In this document: piece by piece, positions 36,493 through 47,320 of the stretch
Layout of the letters: each line of letters opens with the position of its first letter
How positions within the stretch are numbered: position 1 is the first letter of the stretch
Origin: Conus ventricosus
Lineage: Eukaryota > Mollusca > Gastropoda > Neogastropoda > Conidae
Direction: 5' to 3'
DNA: 64,000 bases
Assembly (NCBI GenBank): GCA_018398815.1
Contig: CM031610.1
Coordinates: 36,475,016 to 36,539,015 of the forward strand
The notes under the pieces: model-generated
The model's input: the letters and a program-made list of their open reading frames with translations, nothing else
What the model was told of the DNA's origin: nothing
Databases searched by the model: none
Program-made: the position numbers and the translations under genes

Positions 36493-36630
36493 TAGTTGCG
36501 TAGCGTGAGGAAAACATGGGGACCAACTGGACAGAATGCTCAAACTTGGTGTGAAGGTTCCTCATATACTAAAGGTCAAATTAAGAGATGGAGCCACCAC
36601 GTGCATGCTATTGTTTGTAGTCACGTGACG
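36493..36630 (+). repeat. left terminal inverted repeat of the 10.3 kb element
   Basis: It matches the reverse complement of 46689-46835 with many substitutions and a few indels. The best-kept core is TCAAATTAAGAGATGGAGCC; both ends also share a CACGTG near the inner limit. Confidence 0.85.
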
Positions 36631-36885
36631 CGTGTTTGTCACGCGTCACACGTTAACAGATCCTAACATTGAAACAATCCTAGCAAACCCTTCCTTGCAA
36701 TTTAAAAAAATTCTTTTATCAATTTCACAGCATTTTTAACATTCTTAAACCAAAAAAGCTGATGTTACTGGAATATGTCAATTAAAATATATTTTTGCTC
36801 ACTTTTGATTTGTTTTTTTGTTTTTTTCTTCAATGTGGCTTAAATGGAGATTTGGTGTGTTGCAGGTTTTGACTGAAAGCACAGC

Positions 36886-39800
36886 ATGGACTGGTCTACA
36901 TGCATAATCTGCCAGGAGACTACTGGTGAACAGCTGAGATGCCCGCTGAAGAATCCACGTCCTGGTGACAAAACAGAAGCCTACAGAAAATTTTTGAATA
37001 GCACATGAATTCAGACGTCTGGATCAACTGCCCGTGCATTTGCCTTTGACGACAGCATTTCTGTTCAGGATTTTGTGTCCAAGCACAGTGGCACAAATCA
37101 TGTTATGACAATTTAATGACCACAAACTGGAAAGACTAAGAAGAAAGAGAGATGCTGAAGAAGCGGGATCCTCGGGCACATCTAGTGACAAGAAGGGGCG
37201 CAGAGGTGACCAGGGTGATACATTTCAGAAGATATGCATTTTTTGCACAAAAGGAGAAGGGGAATTCCATGAGGCTTCTACACTTGGCATAGATGCAAAT
37301 ATCAAACGTATGGCTACAGAACTACAAGACGCTGCTCTCTTGGCAAGAACGTCTGGTGGGGCAGATCTTATTGCATTGAAGCTAAATACCATTTAGACTG
37401 TTACACCACATTCAAAAACACACAGATCATTTACTAGACAAAGCCAAACATCAAGTGAAACAGAATGACAAAAAGATCCAGGCAAGGGCTTTTATAGAGC
37501 TTGTGACTTTCATTGAAGACTCTGTTGAAGACGGGGTCTTTTGCTTCCGCTTTTCTGAACTGCGTCATCTGTTTGAAACCGGCTTCAAGATCTTGGTTTA
37601 AAGAAGGAAATAAAACAAGTGAGATTCAAGAATCACCTAAGATATTTTCCTGAAGCACAACAACAGTCAGACGGAAAGAACATCATACTTGTATTCAAGC
37701 AAGGAATGCAGGAAGTGCTAAAAAATGCCATGAAATGTGATTATGAGGGAGATGCCAGAATTCTTGCAAAGGCTGCAAAGATTGTGCGAGAAGAGATCTT
37801 CAAGTCGGAGACATTTCATTTTGATGGCTCCTTTGCAAGTGACTGTCAACACAGCAATCTGCCTACTAATCTGAAGATGCTTGTGTCTATGGTGCTGTAT
37901 GGGGCTGACCTGAAGCAGCAAGAAGCTCAAGACTCGCAGCCATGCCTTTCAATCTCACAATTCTTGTCTTCAACTGCAAGAAGAAAGCTAGAACTGCAAC
38001 TAAGTCACGACACTCAGCAAGGTCAGAACAGCCACTCCCTCTGTGCATTGGATGAAAACTTCACACTGCTACAAGATCAAGGACTCTTGTCTCCCAACTT
38101 CATTTCCTTGGTCTGTCAGCATGCTATGACCGCATTGTGCAGTTGGAGGATCAGCTGGCTGCTGCTGTCTGTCACCATGCTATGACCGCATTGGGCAGTT
38201 GGAGGATCAGCTGGCTGGTGCTGTCTGTCACCATGCTATGACCGCATTGGGCAGTTGGAGGATCAGCTGGCTGGTGCTGTCTGTCACCATGCTATGACCG
38301 CATTGTGCAGTTGGAGGATCAGCTGGCTGGTGCTGTCTGTCACCATGCTATGACCGCATTGTGGAGTTGGAGGATCAGCTGGCTGCTGCTGTCTGTCACC
38401 ATGCTATGACCGCATTGTGCAGTTGGAGGATCAGCTGGCTGGTGCTGTCTGTCAGCATGCTATGACCGCATTGTGCAGTTGGAGGATCAGCTGGCTGGTG
38501 CTGTCTGTCACCATGCTATGACCGCATTGTGCAGTTGGAGGATCAGCTGGCTGGTGCTGTCTGTCACCATGCTATGACCGCATTGTGCAGTTGGAGGATC
38601 AGCTGGCTGGTGCTGTCTGTCACCATGCTATGACCGCATTGTGCAGTTGGAGGATCAGCTGGCTGCTGCTGTCTGTCACCATGCTATGACCGCATTGTGC
38701 AGTTGGAGGATCAGCTGGCTGGTGCTGTCTGTCACCATGCTATGACCGCATTGTGCAGTTGGAGGATCAGCTGGCTGGTGCTGTTTGTCACCATGCTATG
38801 ACCGCATTGTGCAGTTGGAGGATCAGCTGGCTGCTGCTGTCTGTCACCATGCTATGACCGCATTGTGCAGTTGGAGATCAGCTGGCTGCTGCTGTCTGTC
38901 ACCATGCTATGACCGCATTGTGCAGTTGGAGGATCAGCTGGCTGGTGCTGTTTGTCACCATGCTATGACCGCATTGTGCAGTTGGAGGATCAGCTGGCTG
39001 GTGCTGTTTGTCACCATGCTATGACCGCATTGTGCAGTTGGAGGATCAGCTGGCTGCTGCTGTTTGTCACCATGCTATGACCGCATTGTGCAGTTGGAGG
39101 ATCAGCTGGCTGGTGCTGTCTGTCACCATGCTATGACCGCATTGTGCAGTTGGAGGATCAGCTGGCTGCTGCTGTTTGTCACCATGCTATGACGCATTGT
39201 GCAGTTGGAGGATCAGCTGGCTGGTGCTGTCTGTCACCATGCTATGACCGCATTGTGCAGTTGGAGGATCAGCTGGCTGGTGCTGTCTGTCACCATGCTA
39301 TGACCGCATTGTGCAGTTGGAGGATCAGCTGGCTGGTGCTGTCTGTCACCATGCTATGACCGCATTGTGCAGTTGGAGGATCAGCTGGCTGGTGCTGTCT
39401 GTCACATGCTATGACGCATTGTGCAGTTGGAGGATCAGCTGGCTGGTGCTGTCTGTCACATGCTATGACCGCATTGTGCAGTTGGAGGATCAGCTGGCTG
39501 CTGCTGTCTGTCACCATGCTATGACCGCATTGTGCAGTTGGAGGATCAGCTGGCTGGTGCTGTCTGTCACCATGCTATGACCGCATTGTGCAGTTGGAGG
39601 ATCAGCTGGCTGCTGCTGTCTGTCACCATGCTATGACGCATTGTGCAGTTGGAGGATCAGCTGGCTGGTGTCTGTCTGTCACCATGCTATGACCGCATTG
39701 TGCAGTTGGAGGATCAGTGGCTGCTGCTGTCTGTCACCATGCTATGACCGCATTGTGCAGTTGGAGGATCAGCTGGCTGGTGCTGTCTGTCACCATGCTA

Positions 39801-40803
39801 TGACCGCATTGGGCAGTTGGAGGATCAGCTGGCTGCTGCTGTTTGTCACCATGCTATGACCGCATTGGGCAGTTGGAGGATCAGCTGGCTGGTGCTGTTT
39901 GTCACCATGCTATGACCGCATTGGGCAGTTGGAGGATCAGCTGGCTGGTGCTGTTTGTCACCATGCTATGACCGCATTGGGCGTTGGAGGATCAGCTGGT
40001 GGTGCTGTCTGTCACCATGCTATGACCGCATTGGCAGTTGGAGGATCAGCTGGCTGGTGCTGTTTGTCACCATGCTATGACCGCATTGGGCAGTTGGAGG
40101 ATCAGCTGGCTGGTGCTGTCTGTCACCATGCTATGACCGCATTGTGCAGTTGGAGGATCAGCTGGCTGGTGCTGTTTGTCAGCGTGCTTTGAAAGATGCG
40201 TTGTCTGTCCATCACAGCTACGGGGCATCTTGTTCACTGTAGGTGCTATGGACAATTTGGATCACAATCCATCAAGCACTACAGCCAAAGGTTCATTCTG
40301 GAACAAGCTTGAGTTTGTTTCAGTCTCCTACCACATCAAACATGGGTCAAAACCAAGAACCAATCACTCTACCTCCAGACAATGAGAAGAAGAGCTGTGC
40401 ATTACCAGAAACGTTCACAACTGTGCCTGCTGTTGCACTCAATGAGTCGAAGTGGAAGTGCCAGAACCGGCTAATGTGACCAGAGCAATCATTGGAGACC
40501 TTGTGGCAGCAAAGAAAGAACAGTGGTTATCTACTGCCATGGAACTCTTTGATAAAGACAAACTTATAAAAGGTGATACAGTTGCCTGGTCAGCCTTTCA
40601 CGCATCACAGCAGGATGGTGCAAAACTGGAAGAGGCTCAGAAGGCACTCGCTCAACTCTTGCCACTCTTCTATGAAAACGCAGCAACTGCTGCCATGGTA
40701 AAGCATGGCTTACATGTTCTCAAACAAGCAATAGTCTTCCTTAACCCAGGCCAAATTCCTGTGGTAACAATGGATGCTCCATTATTTGCTCTAGCAAAGT
40801 GTG
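36886..40803 (+). pseudogene. uncharacterised metazoan protein, N-terminal part (broken)
   Basis: The likely start is ATG at 36886 (MDWSTCIICQETTGEQLRC). Reading through several frameshifts there are paired zinc-knuckle-like motifs: CIIC (about 36904) with WHKSC (37090-37104), and CIFC (about 37232) with YHLDC (about 37385). The 37619-38120 frame (RFKNHLRYFPEAQ, LAKAAKIVREEIFK, LVSMVLYGADLK) and the stretch after the repeat (MDNLDHNPSSTTAKGSF; PEPANVTRAIIGDLVAAKKE; QIPVVTMDAPLFALAK) match, from memory, a large multi-copy family of uncharacterised proteins in molluscs, cnidarians and other animals. The coding sequence is interrupted by about 2 kb of 56-bp repeats and then by the Ginger-like insertion just after LAKCV. 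Confidence 0.7.
38121..40183. repeat. 56-bp satellite, about 37 copies, made from coding sequence
   Basis: The unit ATGCTATGACCGCATTGTGC continues AGTTGGAGGATCAGCTGGCT and GGTGCTGTCTGTCACC. In the gene's frame it encodes CYDRIVQLEDQLAGAVC, which fits the surrounding protein once. The period of 56 rotates the frame each copy, so the array cannot be translated as a repeat protein. Copies vary at G/T (TGTGCAG or TGGGCAG), GGT/GCT and CTG/TTG sites, and a few carry 1-2 base deletions. The last copy runs back into gene sequence (CAGCGTGCTTTGAAAGATG). Confidence 0.95.
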
Positions 40804-40805
40804 TA

Positions 40806-40944
40806 TGTTACCGTCATCAACCGTAATCAGGCATAACTAGTAATGACCGTTTTATTTAGCCATTACCAGTAATGACTGATTCAGTCAGTGGTTACGAGTA
40901 ATGACTGAAAGTCTTAGGCATTACTAGAATTGACTAGTCATTTC
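40806..40944 (+). repeat. left inverted terminal repeat of the Ginger-like element
   Basis: It is built of recurring AGTAATGAC/CATTACTAG words, so it has internal repeats, and is matched by 43739-43879 on the other strand. Confidence 0.9.
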
Positions 40945-41330
40945 ACGTAAAGGACCGATTTTGCATACTGACCTCACCGTCATCAAGCGAAATTAGTCAT
41001 TACTGGTAATGCCTGTTTTTCATTCAGTCAATAGGTGAAACTGAGAGCATGTTCTGGGGTACTATCAGCATTAAGTTTCATATTTAGCTGTTGTTGGGTT
41101 CAGTTATTACCCTGTACAAATTCATAACCGAGCTATCCAGGGATCTCTCTTGCGTGTAAAAACACTGAAGACATAAAGGGTACATTTCTCCTATTTAATT
41201 TATTCATTAAAAACGGCAAAAAAAGTTTGGGTTTTTTCATTCGCAACAATAATAAAGTCACACATAAAATGCACTACCACGATGTTTGCACAAACAATAA
41301 ATATCCTGATATTATTCTAGTAACACTTTT

Positions 41331-43088
41331 TCATTGGCACATTTTGTTTCTGCATGTGAGACTGTGGTGGCAGCGGCTGTTACATTTTAGACTGTTTCTG
41401 AAACAAGAGCATTTCTTTGTCTGACAGCGTCGAGCGCCTGCGCATGAGCATTTGGCAAATCCTTGGCCGTTACAACGAGACGTCAAAGTAACGGCTGATC
41501 TCGGTGAAATCAGATTCTCTCTGTCCATGTCTGCAATTGGCAACAATCTTTCCGCGCAAAGGATAAACTGATTTCTAGAATACTTTCCCTTCAGGGTTCC
41601 ATTGCTGGTGGCAATAGTGTACATCATGTTTTCATCCCGATTTACTACAACACCCAGAAGATTTCGGGGGTCCCCCCTCCCTCTGTCAACAAAGGGAATA
41701 GGGATCGCAACATTGTCACCTTCACTGGCATCTCCTAACTCAACCCTGGCCCGTTTCACCATTCTTTCAGCTTGTTTTTTCTGATGTCTTGCCTCTGCTT
41801 GCTGACGTGAAATGCCGTCTTCCAGCTGGTCAAGGTAAACCGCGTCTACGTGGGTCCATGCGGTCTGGCTGTGATGACATACCTTCGACGGAAGAAGCAG
41901 AAGATGGCACTGACAGAGACGGCTCAGCGTTTGTAGTCGAGGCGCTTTCTGAAGCACCATCAGCTTGGATACTGTCGCAGGAACCACCTGAAGGAATCGG
42001 TGTTGTGACTTGACCACCCTCGGACGTAAGAATCCCTTGATCATCAACCCACACACAAACTGCTCGCTTCTGGCTGAGGTTGAGACGGATATGTCTCTCC
42101 TAACAGAACGTCAGCCTGAATAATCCCTTCTGGTTCAGCTGTAATGGACTGGACTTGATCTGTGATTTGAGACACTGTGGCATCCTGTATTTGGCTGGGT
42201 TGGGGATCAGCGTCGGAAATGGGGTTGGCTTCTAGGTCTTGAAAGACCGTGAGGAGGTCAACTTCCGTTTCCAAGCGCCCAATCACTTCACTGGGTAGAG
42301 ATGTGGAGGCCAGTCCCACTTTTGGATCCGTCCCAAACAAGGCTTTATATGGTGATCGTTTTATTCCTTCGTGATATGAACTGTTCTTCATGAACTGGAC
42401 AAAGCGGATGCCCATGGTCCATCTTTCAGAACTGTTTTCTTCCATCCACGCGGCCAGCATGTTCTTAATATCCGCGTTTGCCCTTTCTACTGACCCCTGG
42501 CTTTGAGGGTGCCTCGGCTTGCCATTCACTAGGTGCAGTGTGGGCCACAGACTCTTCAACTCCCGAATGATTCCAGCTGTGAATTCAGAACCATTGTCCG
42601 TTTGGAGAATGACAGGAGCTCCAAAAAGACAAAAGACATCGACCAGCTGAATGGCGACTTCAGATGCACGTTTGGAAGTCAACGGGCGCAGAACACAGAA
42701 CTTGGTCAAGTGATCCTGGAACACAAGCAGCCATTTGTAGTTTCCATCTGGCATAGACTGGTAATCAACAAGATCAATTTGTGCACGAGACATGGCTTCT
42801 TTGGTCAGGATCGGTTTCACGACGCCTTTTGTTCTCTGTCGCACTGCCTTTTTCTGACACACTGAACAGTTAGCAATGAACACCTTAAGAGCTTCCCTTG
42901 GAATGTTCTTGTATTTCTTATCCAGTTCCTTTATCATCCTATCTCTTCCGCCATGACCCGTGGATGCATGTGCTTGTTTCACGACTGCAAATGTCTCCCC
43001 CATTGTAACGTAGTATAACACAGGATTAGTCGGTGACTTCCGCTTCATGATGAGTCGTTGAGTGGTGCCACATTCCAAGACTTCGAAT
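41331..43088 (-). pseudogene. Ginger-like transposase, exon 2 (integrase plus C-terminal Cys-rich domain; frameshifted)
   Basis: The acceptor is TTACAG before 43088. A HHCC zinc finger (HASTGHGG ... CSVC) is followed by an rve core with AQIDLVDY, LQTDNGSEFTA and GSVERANADIKN, all three catalytic acids present in a D-x58-D-x36-E layout. The frame LPSEVIGRLETEVDLLTVF closes the core. A low-complexity Gln/Ser/Pro/Glu linker follows, with a change of frame near 42050 and another near 41850. The last part carries LEDGISRQQAEARHQKKQAE and a CxCx(n)C tail (CSCAGARRC, KKCSCFRNSLKCNSRCH), like a CXC/tesmin-type DNA-binding domain. Overall it matches the metazoan KRBA2/SCAND3-like integrase family. Confidence 0.75.
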
Positions 43089-43348
43089 CTGTAACACACA
43101 TGTTGCAAACGGAAACATAAGCTATCGTCAGCGTAATCAGTCTGGAATGATCAACAGAGAGAGAGAGAGAGAGAGAGCAAGAGAGAGAGAGAGAGAGCGC
43201 GCAAAATTCGTTTTGCGAATCTAACATGTTGCAAACGGAAACGCACACACACAGACTGAATGATCAACAGGGATCAAATTTGTTTTGCGCGCACACGCAC
43301 GCACGCACGCACACGCACACACGCACACGCGCACACGCACACGCACAC

Positions 43349-43381
<33 letters not shown>

Positions 43382-43386
43382 TTTAC
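43089..43386 (-). other. intron of the Ginger-like transposase with (GA)n and (CA)n runs
   Basis: About 298 bp bounded by GTAAAT and TTACAG on the minus strand. GA runs at 43157-43199 and 43349-43376 and a CA/CG run at 43290-43348. The word ACATGTTGCAAACGGAAAC occurs twice (43098 and 43224). Confidence 0.7.
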
Positions 43387-43556
43387 CTTTCTGCCAAGTA
43401 ATACTGGCGACGGCTTTTTGTACAAGTGTTGCTTTGGGCTGCCAGTAAATCGGTTATGTTGGCCTGATATTCCAGGTTTGTCATGAGTTGCCTTCCTCCA
43501 TTTTGGCGAATTTTTTGCATTTCCTGCATAAAACGGTTTTCTGTGGCTTCATCCAT
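43387..43556 (-). CDS. Ginger-like transposase, exon 1
   Basis: Starts MDEATENRFMQEMQKIRQNG and ends TKSRRQYYLAE plus AG, with a good donor (GTAAAT) at 43386-43381. This N-terminus resembles that of KRBA2/SCAND3-type integrase proteins. Its two spare bases join the first base of exon 2 to make an Arg codon (ER-FEVLECG), which confirms the intron. Confidence 0.65.
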
Positions 43557-43738
43557 GCCGGCAGCTTCTGAACGAATGAATGCAAGTCGGCCTCAATAAC
43601 AAGAGTCGGCTTCCGGGCTGAGTCGTTTTCAAGCGTACATGTGACATGCCTTGTGAAGTATAGCTGAACACTGGTCCGTCAACATGAAAAACGTGAGAAA
43701 AGTTAGTCTCCTGCCTAGTCATCAAGCGTTCAGTTCAC

Positions 43739-43879
43739 GAAATGTGCAAGTCAATTCTAGTAATGCCTAAGACTTTCAGTCATTACTCGTAACCACTGAC
43801 TAAATCGGTCATTACTGGTAATGGCTAAAAAAAACAGTCATTACTAGTTATGCCCGATTACGGTTTGATGACGGTAACA
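43739..43879 (-). repeat. right inverted terminal repeat of the Ginger-like element
   Basis: Reverse complement of 40806-40944 with about eight to ten differences, ending GACGGTAACA. Confidence 0.9.
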
Positions 43880-43881
43880 TA

Positions 43882-46563
43882 TACAATGGACCTGGCCCAA
43901 GACACATGGGGAAGACAAATTCGTCATGTTTGGAGGCCTTCATGTGGAGCAAGCAACTTGGAAGACATTTGGTGATTACCTTGAGGGCTCAGGCTGGACA
44001 GTGGCACTTACAAAGGCAGGCGTTGCATCGTCTGGCACAGCAGACTCGTTCCTGAAGTGTTCCCATATTACCAGAACCAGACAAGCACACCAGATCAGTG
44101 CCTTGGCTTTGGCCAAACTTCAGAAAGAAGCTTTCACCAAGACAGGCTTGCCCCAGACTGATGAAGTAAGAGAAGCGTGGAGACAAGACATGATAAGCAG
44201 AAGTCCAATGTTCCAGTATTGGGACACAATCCTCCACCTTGAACTTTTGGGCCCTCTTCATCAGAGCTCATCGTGAAGAAAATTTTATGATGTATGTGGA
44301 ATCACTGAAAGCCTTGGTAGCTTGGTACTTTGCATTGGATCATTATCACTAACGCTCGATGGATACCTGTCCACATCCGAGACATGGAAAGCCTCCCACC
44401 TTCCATCCTGGAAGAGTTCATACGTCATGGACTCTGGGTCCTTTCCAAAACAACCAACAGGTTTTCGGCTATGCCGATCGATCAAGCCCACGAACAAAAC
44501 AATGCCAGGGTGAAAGGTTGTGGTGGTGCCTTGGGGCTTACAGAAACCATCTGCCTTCAGAAAATGGATGCTTGCTGGTCCAGAGCAAGCTAGAATTGTG
44601 AAAGAGTTCGAAGAAGACATTTGTAGTGATGACTATGATCACTGCCACCATGAAGAGGGGCTGGCTTTCCAGAAGAATTTCAGACAGCATGCTGTCAATC
44701 TTGCACAGACCATCAGTGAAATGGGCAATCCTTTCATGAATGACTCTCCAGAACTTCTAACTTTGGACACCTGTGATGTCATGAGTGAATCTGTTGTCAA
44801 CACTGTCAGCAACGTGGAAGCACTTGGCAGACAGCAGTATGAGGATTACAGACAGACCGTCTTGGTGGATCGCAGCCGGTCTATTCACAGCTCAATCAAA
44901 AGAAATTCGCTGCCACTGTTCAGGTCCTCTGGTCCTAAACAGAAGACCAAGCAAGCTGACAAGATGCGACACTGAAGACTGATGTGAATCTTTTCTCTCG
45001 ACTGTATGTCATAGCGCAGCACAGAGAAAACTGACATGGATACCTTCTTCATGCACGAAAACCATCCTTGTCCTCCTGCTCTCTCTGACAGAGACAGACT
45101 ACGCTTTGGGACGAAATCGGACCTGCTGACTTGCCTCGTCAAGACTGTTGAGGCAGAGAGTTCAAGTGTTCTTGACATGGAGGATTCCTATGATGTTGAA
45201 CTTGAAGAGTGTCTGCCGAGTACTGTAGAGCTGGAGGATCCTGACAGCTGTGCTGAAGTCAAAGTGCTTGAAGTTGAGCCTGAAATCCTGGCTTCCCTGG
45301 AGACCTCTGTTTTGGAGACAGAGCCTCCAAGCAACTTTGATGTGAAAGTGCTAGATGGTGCTGCAGTCGTACATTTCTTGTCAACCAATGGAGTTACAAC
45401 ATTTGGAGAATATGCAGATGTCGTTTTTTCTCCCCTACTTGAAGAACCAGCTGGAAAGTGGCATAAGACTGGATGTTGTCTGGGACAGGTACTCAAAAAG
45501 CAGCATCAAAGAGTCCACCAGAGAAAGGAGAGGGAAAGGCACACGAAGAAAGGTTGCAAGTCAGAACAGGAATTCCAGCAAAGTGGCATGACTTTAGAGA
45601 GTCCAGACAATAAGCAAGAGTTGTTTGAGTTCCTAGCACAAAGAGTAGCAGAGAGTGAGTTCTCCCAGAGAAAGAAGTGTTCGTCACATATGGCAAGGCA
45701 ACTTGGCTAATGGCTCAAACCACACCATGCTGAATGTGACCACGAAGAGGCAGACACAAGGATGATACTCCTATCCAGGAATGCCCTCCAGAATGGTGCT
45801 GTACATGCTTGGTAAGAACAGTGGATACTGACGTCATCGTGATCCTGCTTGGAAAGTTTCACTTCCTGAAAAGCACTTGCCGAAATATGGACATATGGGT
45901 AGCTTTTGGAGTTGGCAAAAGATTCACATACTTTCACATCAACGCCATCGCCCAGCTCTTGGAGAAGAGAAATGCTTAGCACGCCTGCATTTCATAGCTA
46001 CACTGGTGTGATACTGTGTCTTCCTTTATGGAAGAGGGAAGAAGACAGCATTTGAGTCATGGAAATCATTCCCTGAGGTTACCAAAGCCTTCACGGTCAT
46101 GACAGAAGATCCCTTCGCTGAAATGGACATTGACACAGAAGCCTTCAAACTGCTAGAACGCTATACTGTTGTCTTGTACGACAAAACCAGTTCACTGGAC
46201 TCGGTTAATGAAGCACGCAGGGAGCTGTTCTGTCAGAGGAACAGGTCAATGGAAACCATTCCAACTCAAAACGCTTTGCTGCAGCACACAAAGCACGCTG
46301 CTTACCAGGCAGGCATCTGGGCTACATGTCCGCCAAAGCAGCAAGCTCCTTCTCCAGAAAGCTGGGGAGGAAACTGGACTCGTCTCAGACACCAGTACAT
46401 GGATGCCTGTATGGGACACTTCCCAATGGTCTCTGAGGCCTGTAGAGAGCCAGTATCCTGCGGCTGTAAGAGTGATCGCGGATGTTCGGGCGATGCTCTT
46501 GTGCACAGGCTGGACTTGGTTGCACAGCACTATGCAAATGCAACAAATAGACGCATTGGCTGA
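43882..46563 (+). pseudogene. uncharacterised metazoan protein, C-terminal part with FEN/XPG-like region (broken)
   Basis: This continues the gene cut by the Ginger-like insertion. Recognisable blocks in order: KFVMFGGLHVEQATWKTFGD (about 43920), SGWTVALTKAGVASSGTADS, a DQAHEQNNARVKG block (44480-44518), LAGPEQARIVKEFEED, a KSDLLTCLVKTVE stretch, VKVLDGAAVVHFL, then EEADTRMIL (45750-45771), RTVDTDVIVILLG (45815-45852), IWVAFGVGKRFTY, GRGKKTAFESW (46030-46062), ERYTVVLYDKTSS and a Cys-rich end (SCGCKSDRGC). The EEADT..., VDTD and following G..GKKTA blocks resemble the acidic I-region and helix-hairpin region of FEN/XPG nucleases (inference). At least six frame changes occur, and the usual GCD ahead of GRGKK is lost to an indel near 46005. 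Confidence 0.7.
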
Positions 46564-46688
46564 CACTGCTTCTACCATATGTGATTCATAAACTTCAAAA
46601 TCCCCTAAAATGACTATTTTTGCAGTAGTGACAAATTTTGGGAAGTGCTATTGCTGTATGACTTCGCGGATGATGCCTAGCAAAGACG

Positions 46689-46835
46689 TACCACGTGACC
46701 ACAAACAAAAACATGTACGTAGTGGCTCCATCTCTTAATTTGATCCTTAGGGTATAAGGAAACTTCACACAAAGGGTGACCTTTCTGTCCGACTGGTCCC
46801 AACCGAATCATCTTTGACCGTAAGCTACGCAACTA
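46689..46835 (-). repeat. right terminal inverted repeat of the 10.3 kb element
   Basis: Counterpart of 36493-36630. Outside it the host minisatellite resumes directly. Confidence 0.85.
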
Positions 46836-47320
46836 TTTTGTTATTTGCATTTAAAGTAAGATGTGACATGTTTTTATTTGCATTGAAAGTGGAGTTTCAC
46901 ATAATTCTGTTCACATTGAAGGTAGTTCTTGACATGTTTCTGTTCGCACTAAAGGAGTATTTGACATATTTTCATCTGCATTGAAGACGGATTTGACATG
47001 TTTTTTTTGCATTGAAGACAAGAACTTGCAGGGGTTTGCGTTGAAGGTTTTTTATAGTGTTGAAAGTTCAATTTAAAATGTTATTTGCATTGAATGAAAA
47101 ATGTGGCTTTACTTTTATTTGCATTTATATTTACGTTTGATGCAAGATTTAACATGCATTCTTTATACTAAGATCTGACATGATGTATTAAGGATTGAAG
47201 GTAAGATCTGTCATTTGTATTGAAATAGTAGTTTACATTCGCTCAGTTGTACATTGTAGGGGAAATTTGACTTAATTTCATTTAGTATTTCTTTATTCAT
47301 TTACTTATTTATTTATTTTT

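Larger units (their letters stand above)
40806..43879. mobile_element. Ginger-like integrase-type DNA transposon, nested
   Basis: Inverted terminal repeats of about 140 bp (40806-40944 and 43739-43879) begin TGTTACCGTCATCAA, agreeing with the TGTNR ends described for Ginger elements. They differ at roughly 6 per cent of positions by eye. The flanking bases TA/TA (or TGTA against TATA) may be the target duplication. The interior holds one minus-strand gene in two exons for an rve integrase, with no gag, protease or reverse transcriptase, so it is a cut-and-paste DNA element and not an LTR retrotransposon. It splits the host gene between the codons for LAKCV and the region before MFGGLHVE. Confidence 0.8.
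36493..46835. mobile_element. 10.3 kb TIR element carrying an uncharacterised large protein gene
   Basis: The ends are inverted copies: TAGTTGCGTAGC opens the left end and GCTACGCAACTA closes the right. Similarity extends about 140 bp inward, including GGGACCA..GGACAGAA, GTGTGAAG, and the block TCAAATTAAGAGATGGAGCC. The flanks are GAAATCTGACCTTT on the left and TTTTGTTATTTGCATTTAAA on the right. The sister copy of the host satellite at 49089-49118 reads straight through GAAATCTGACCTTTTGTTAT, so this is the empty site and the target duplication is TTT (or TTTT). The cargo is the broken gene described below, with a nested Ginger-like element and a 56-bp repeat expansion. Confidence 0.88.
35761..47320. 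repeat. composite tandem unit, copy 2, split by the 10.3 kb insertion
   Basis: The opening block is at 35761-35945 with poly-G at 35946-35967. The minisatellite begins by 36270, is cut at 36489, and resumes at 46836, where it runs to 47320. Without the insertion this copy would be about 1.2 kb. Confidence 0.75.

Noticed and set aside
38121..40183. CRISPR-like array or a repeat protein
   Set aside because: The repeats are contiguous without spacers, derive from a coding segment and rotate the frame (56 bp).
41331..43108. Integrase as part of an LTR retrotransposon
   Set aside because: No gag, protease, reverse transcriptase or long direct repeats; the gene is framed by inverted repeats and has an intron.
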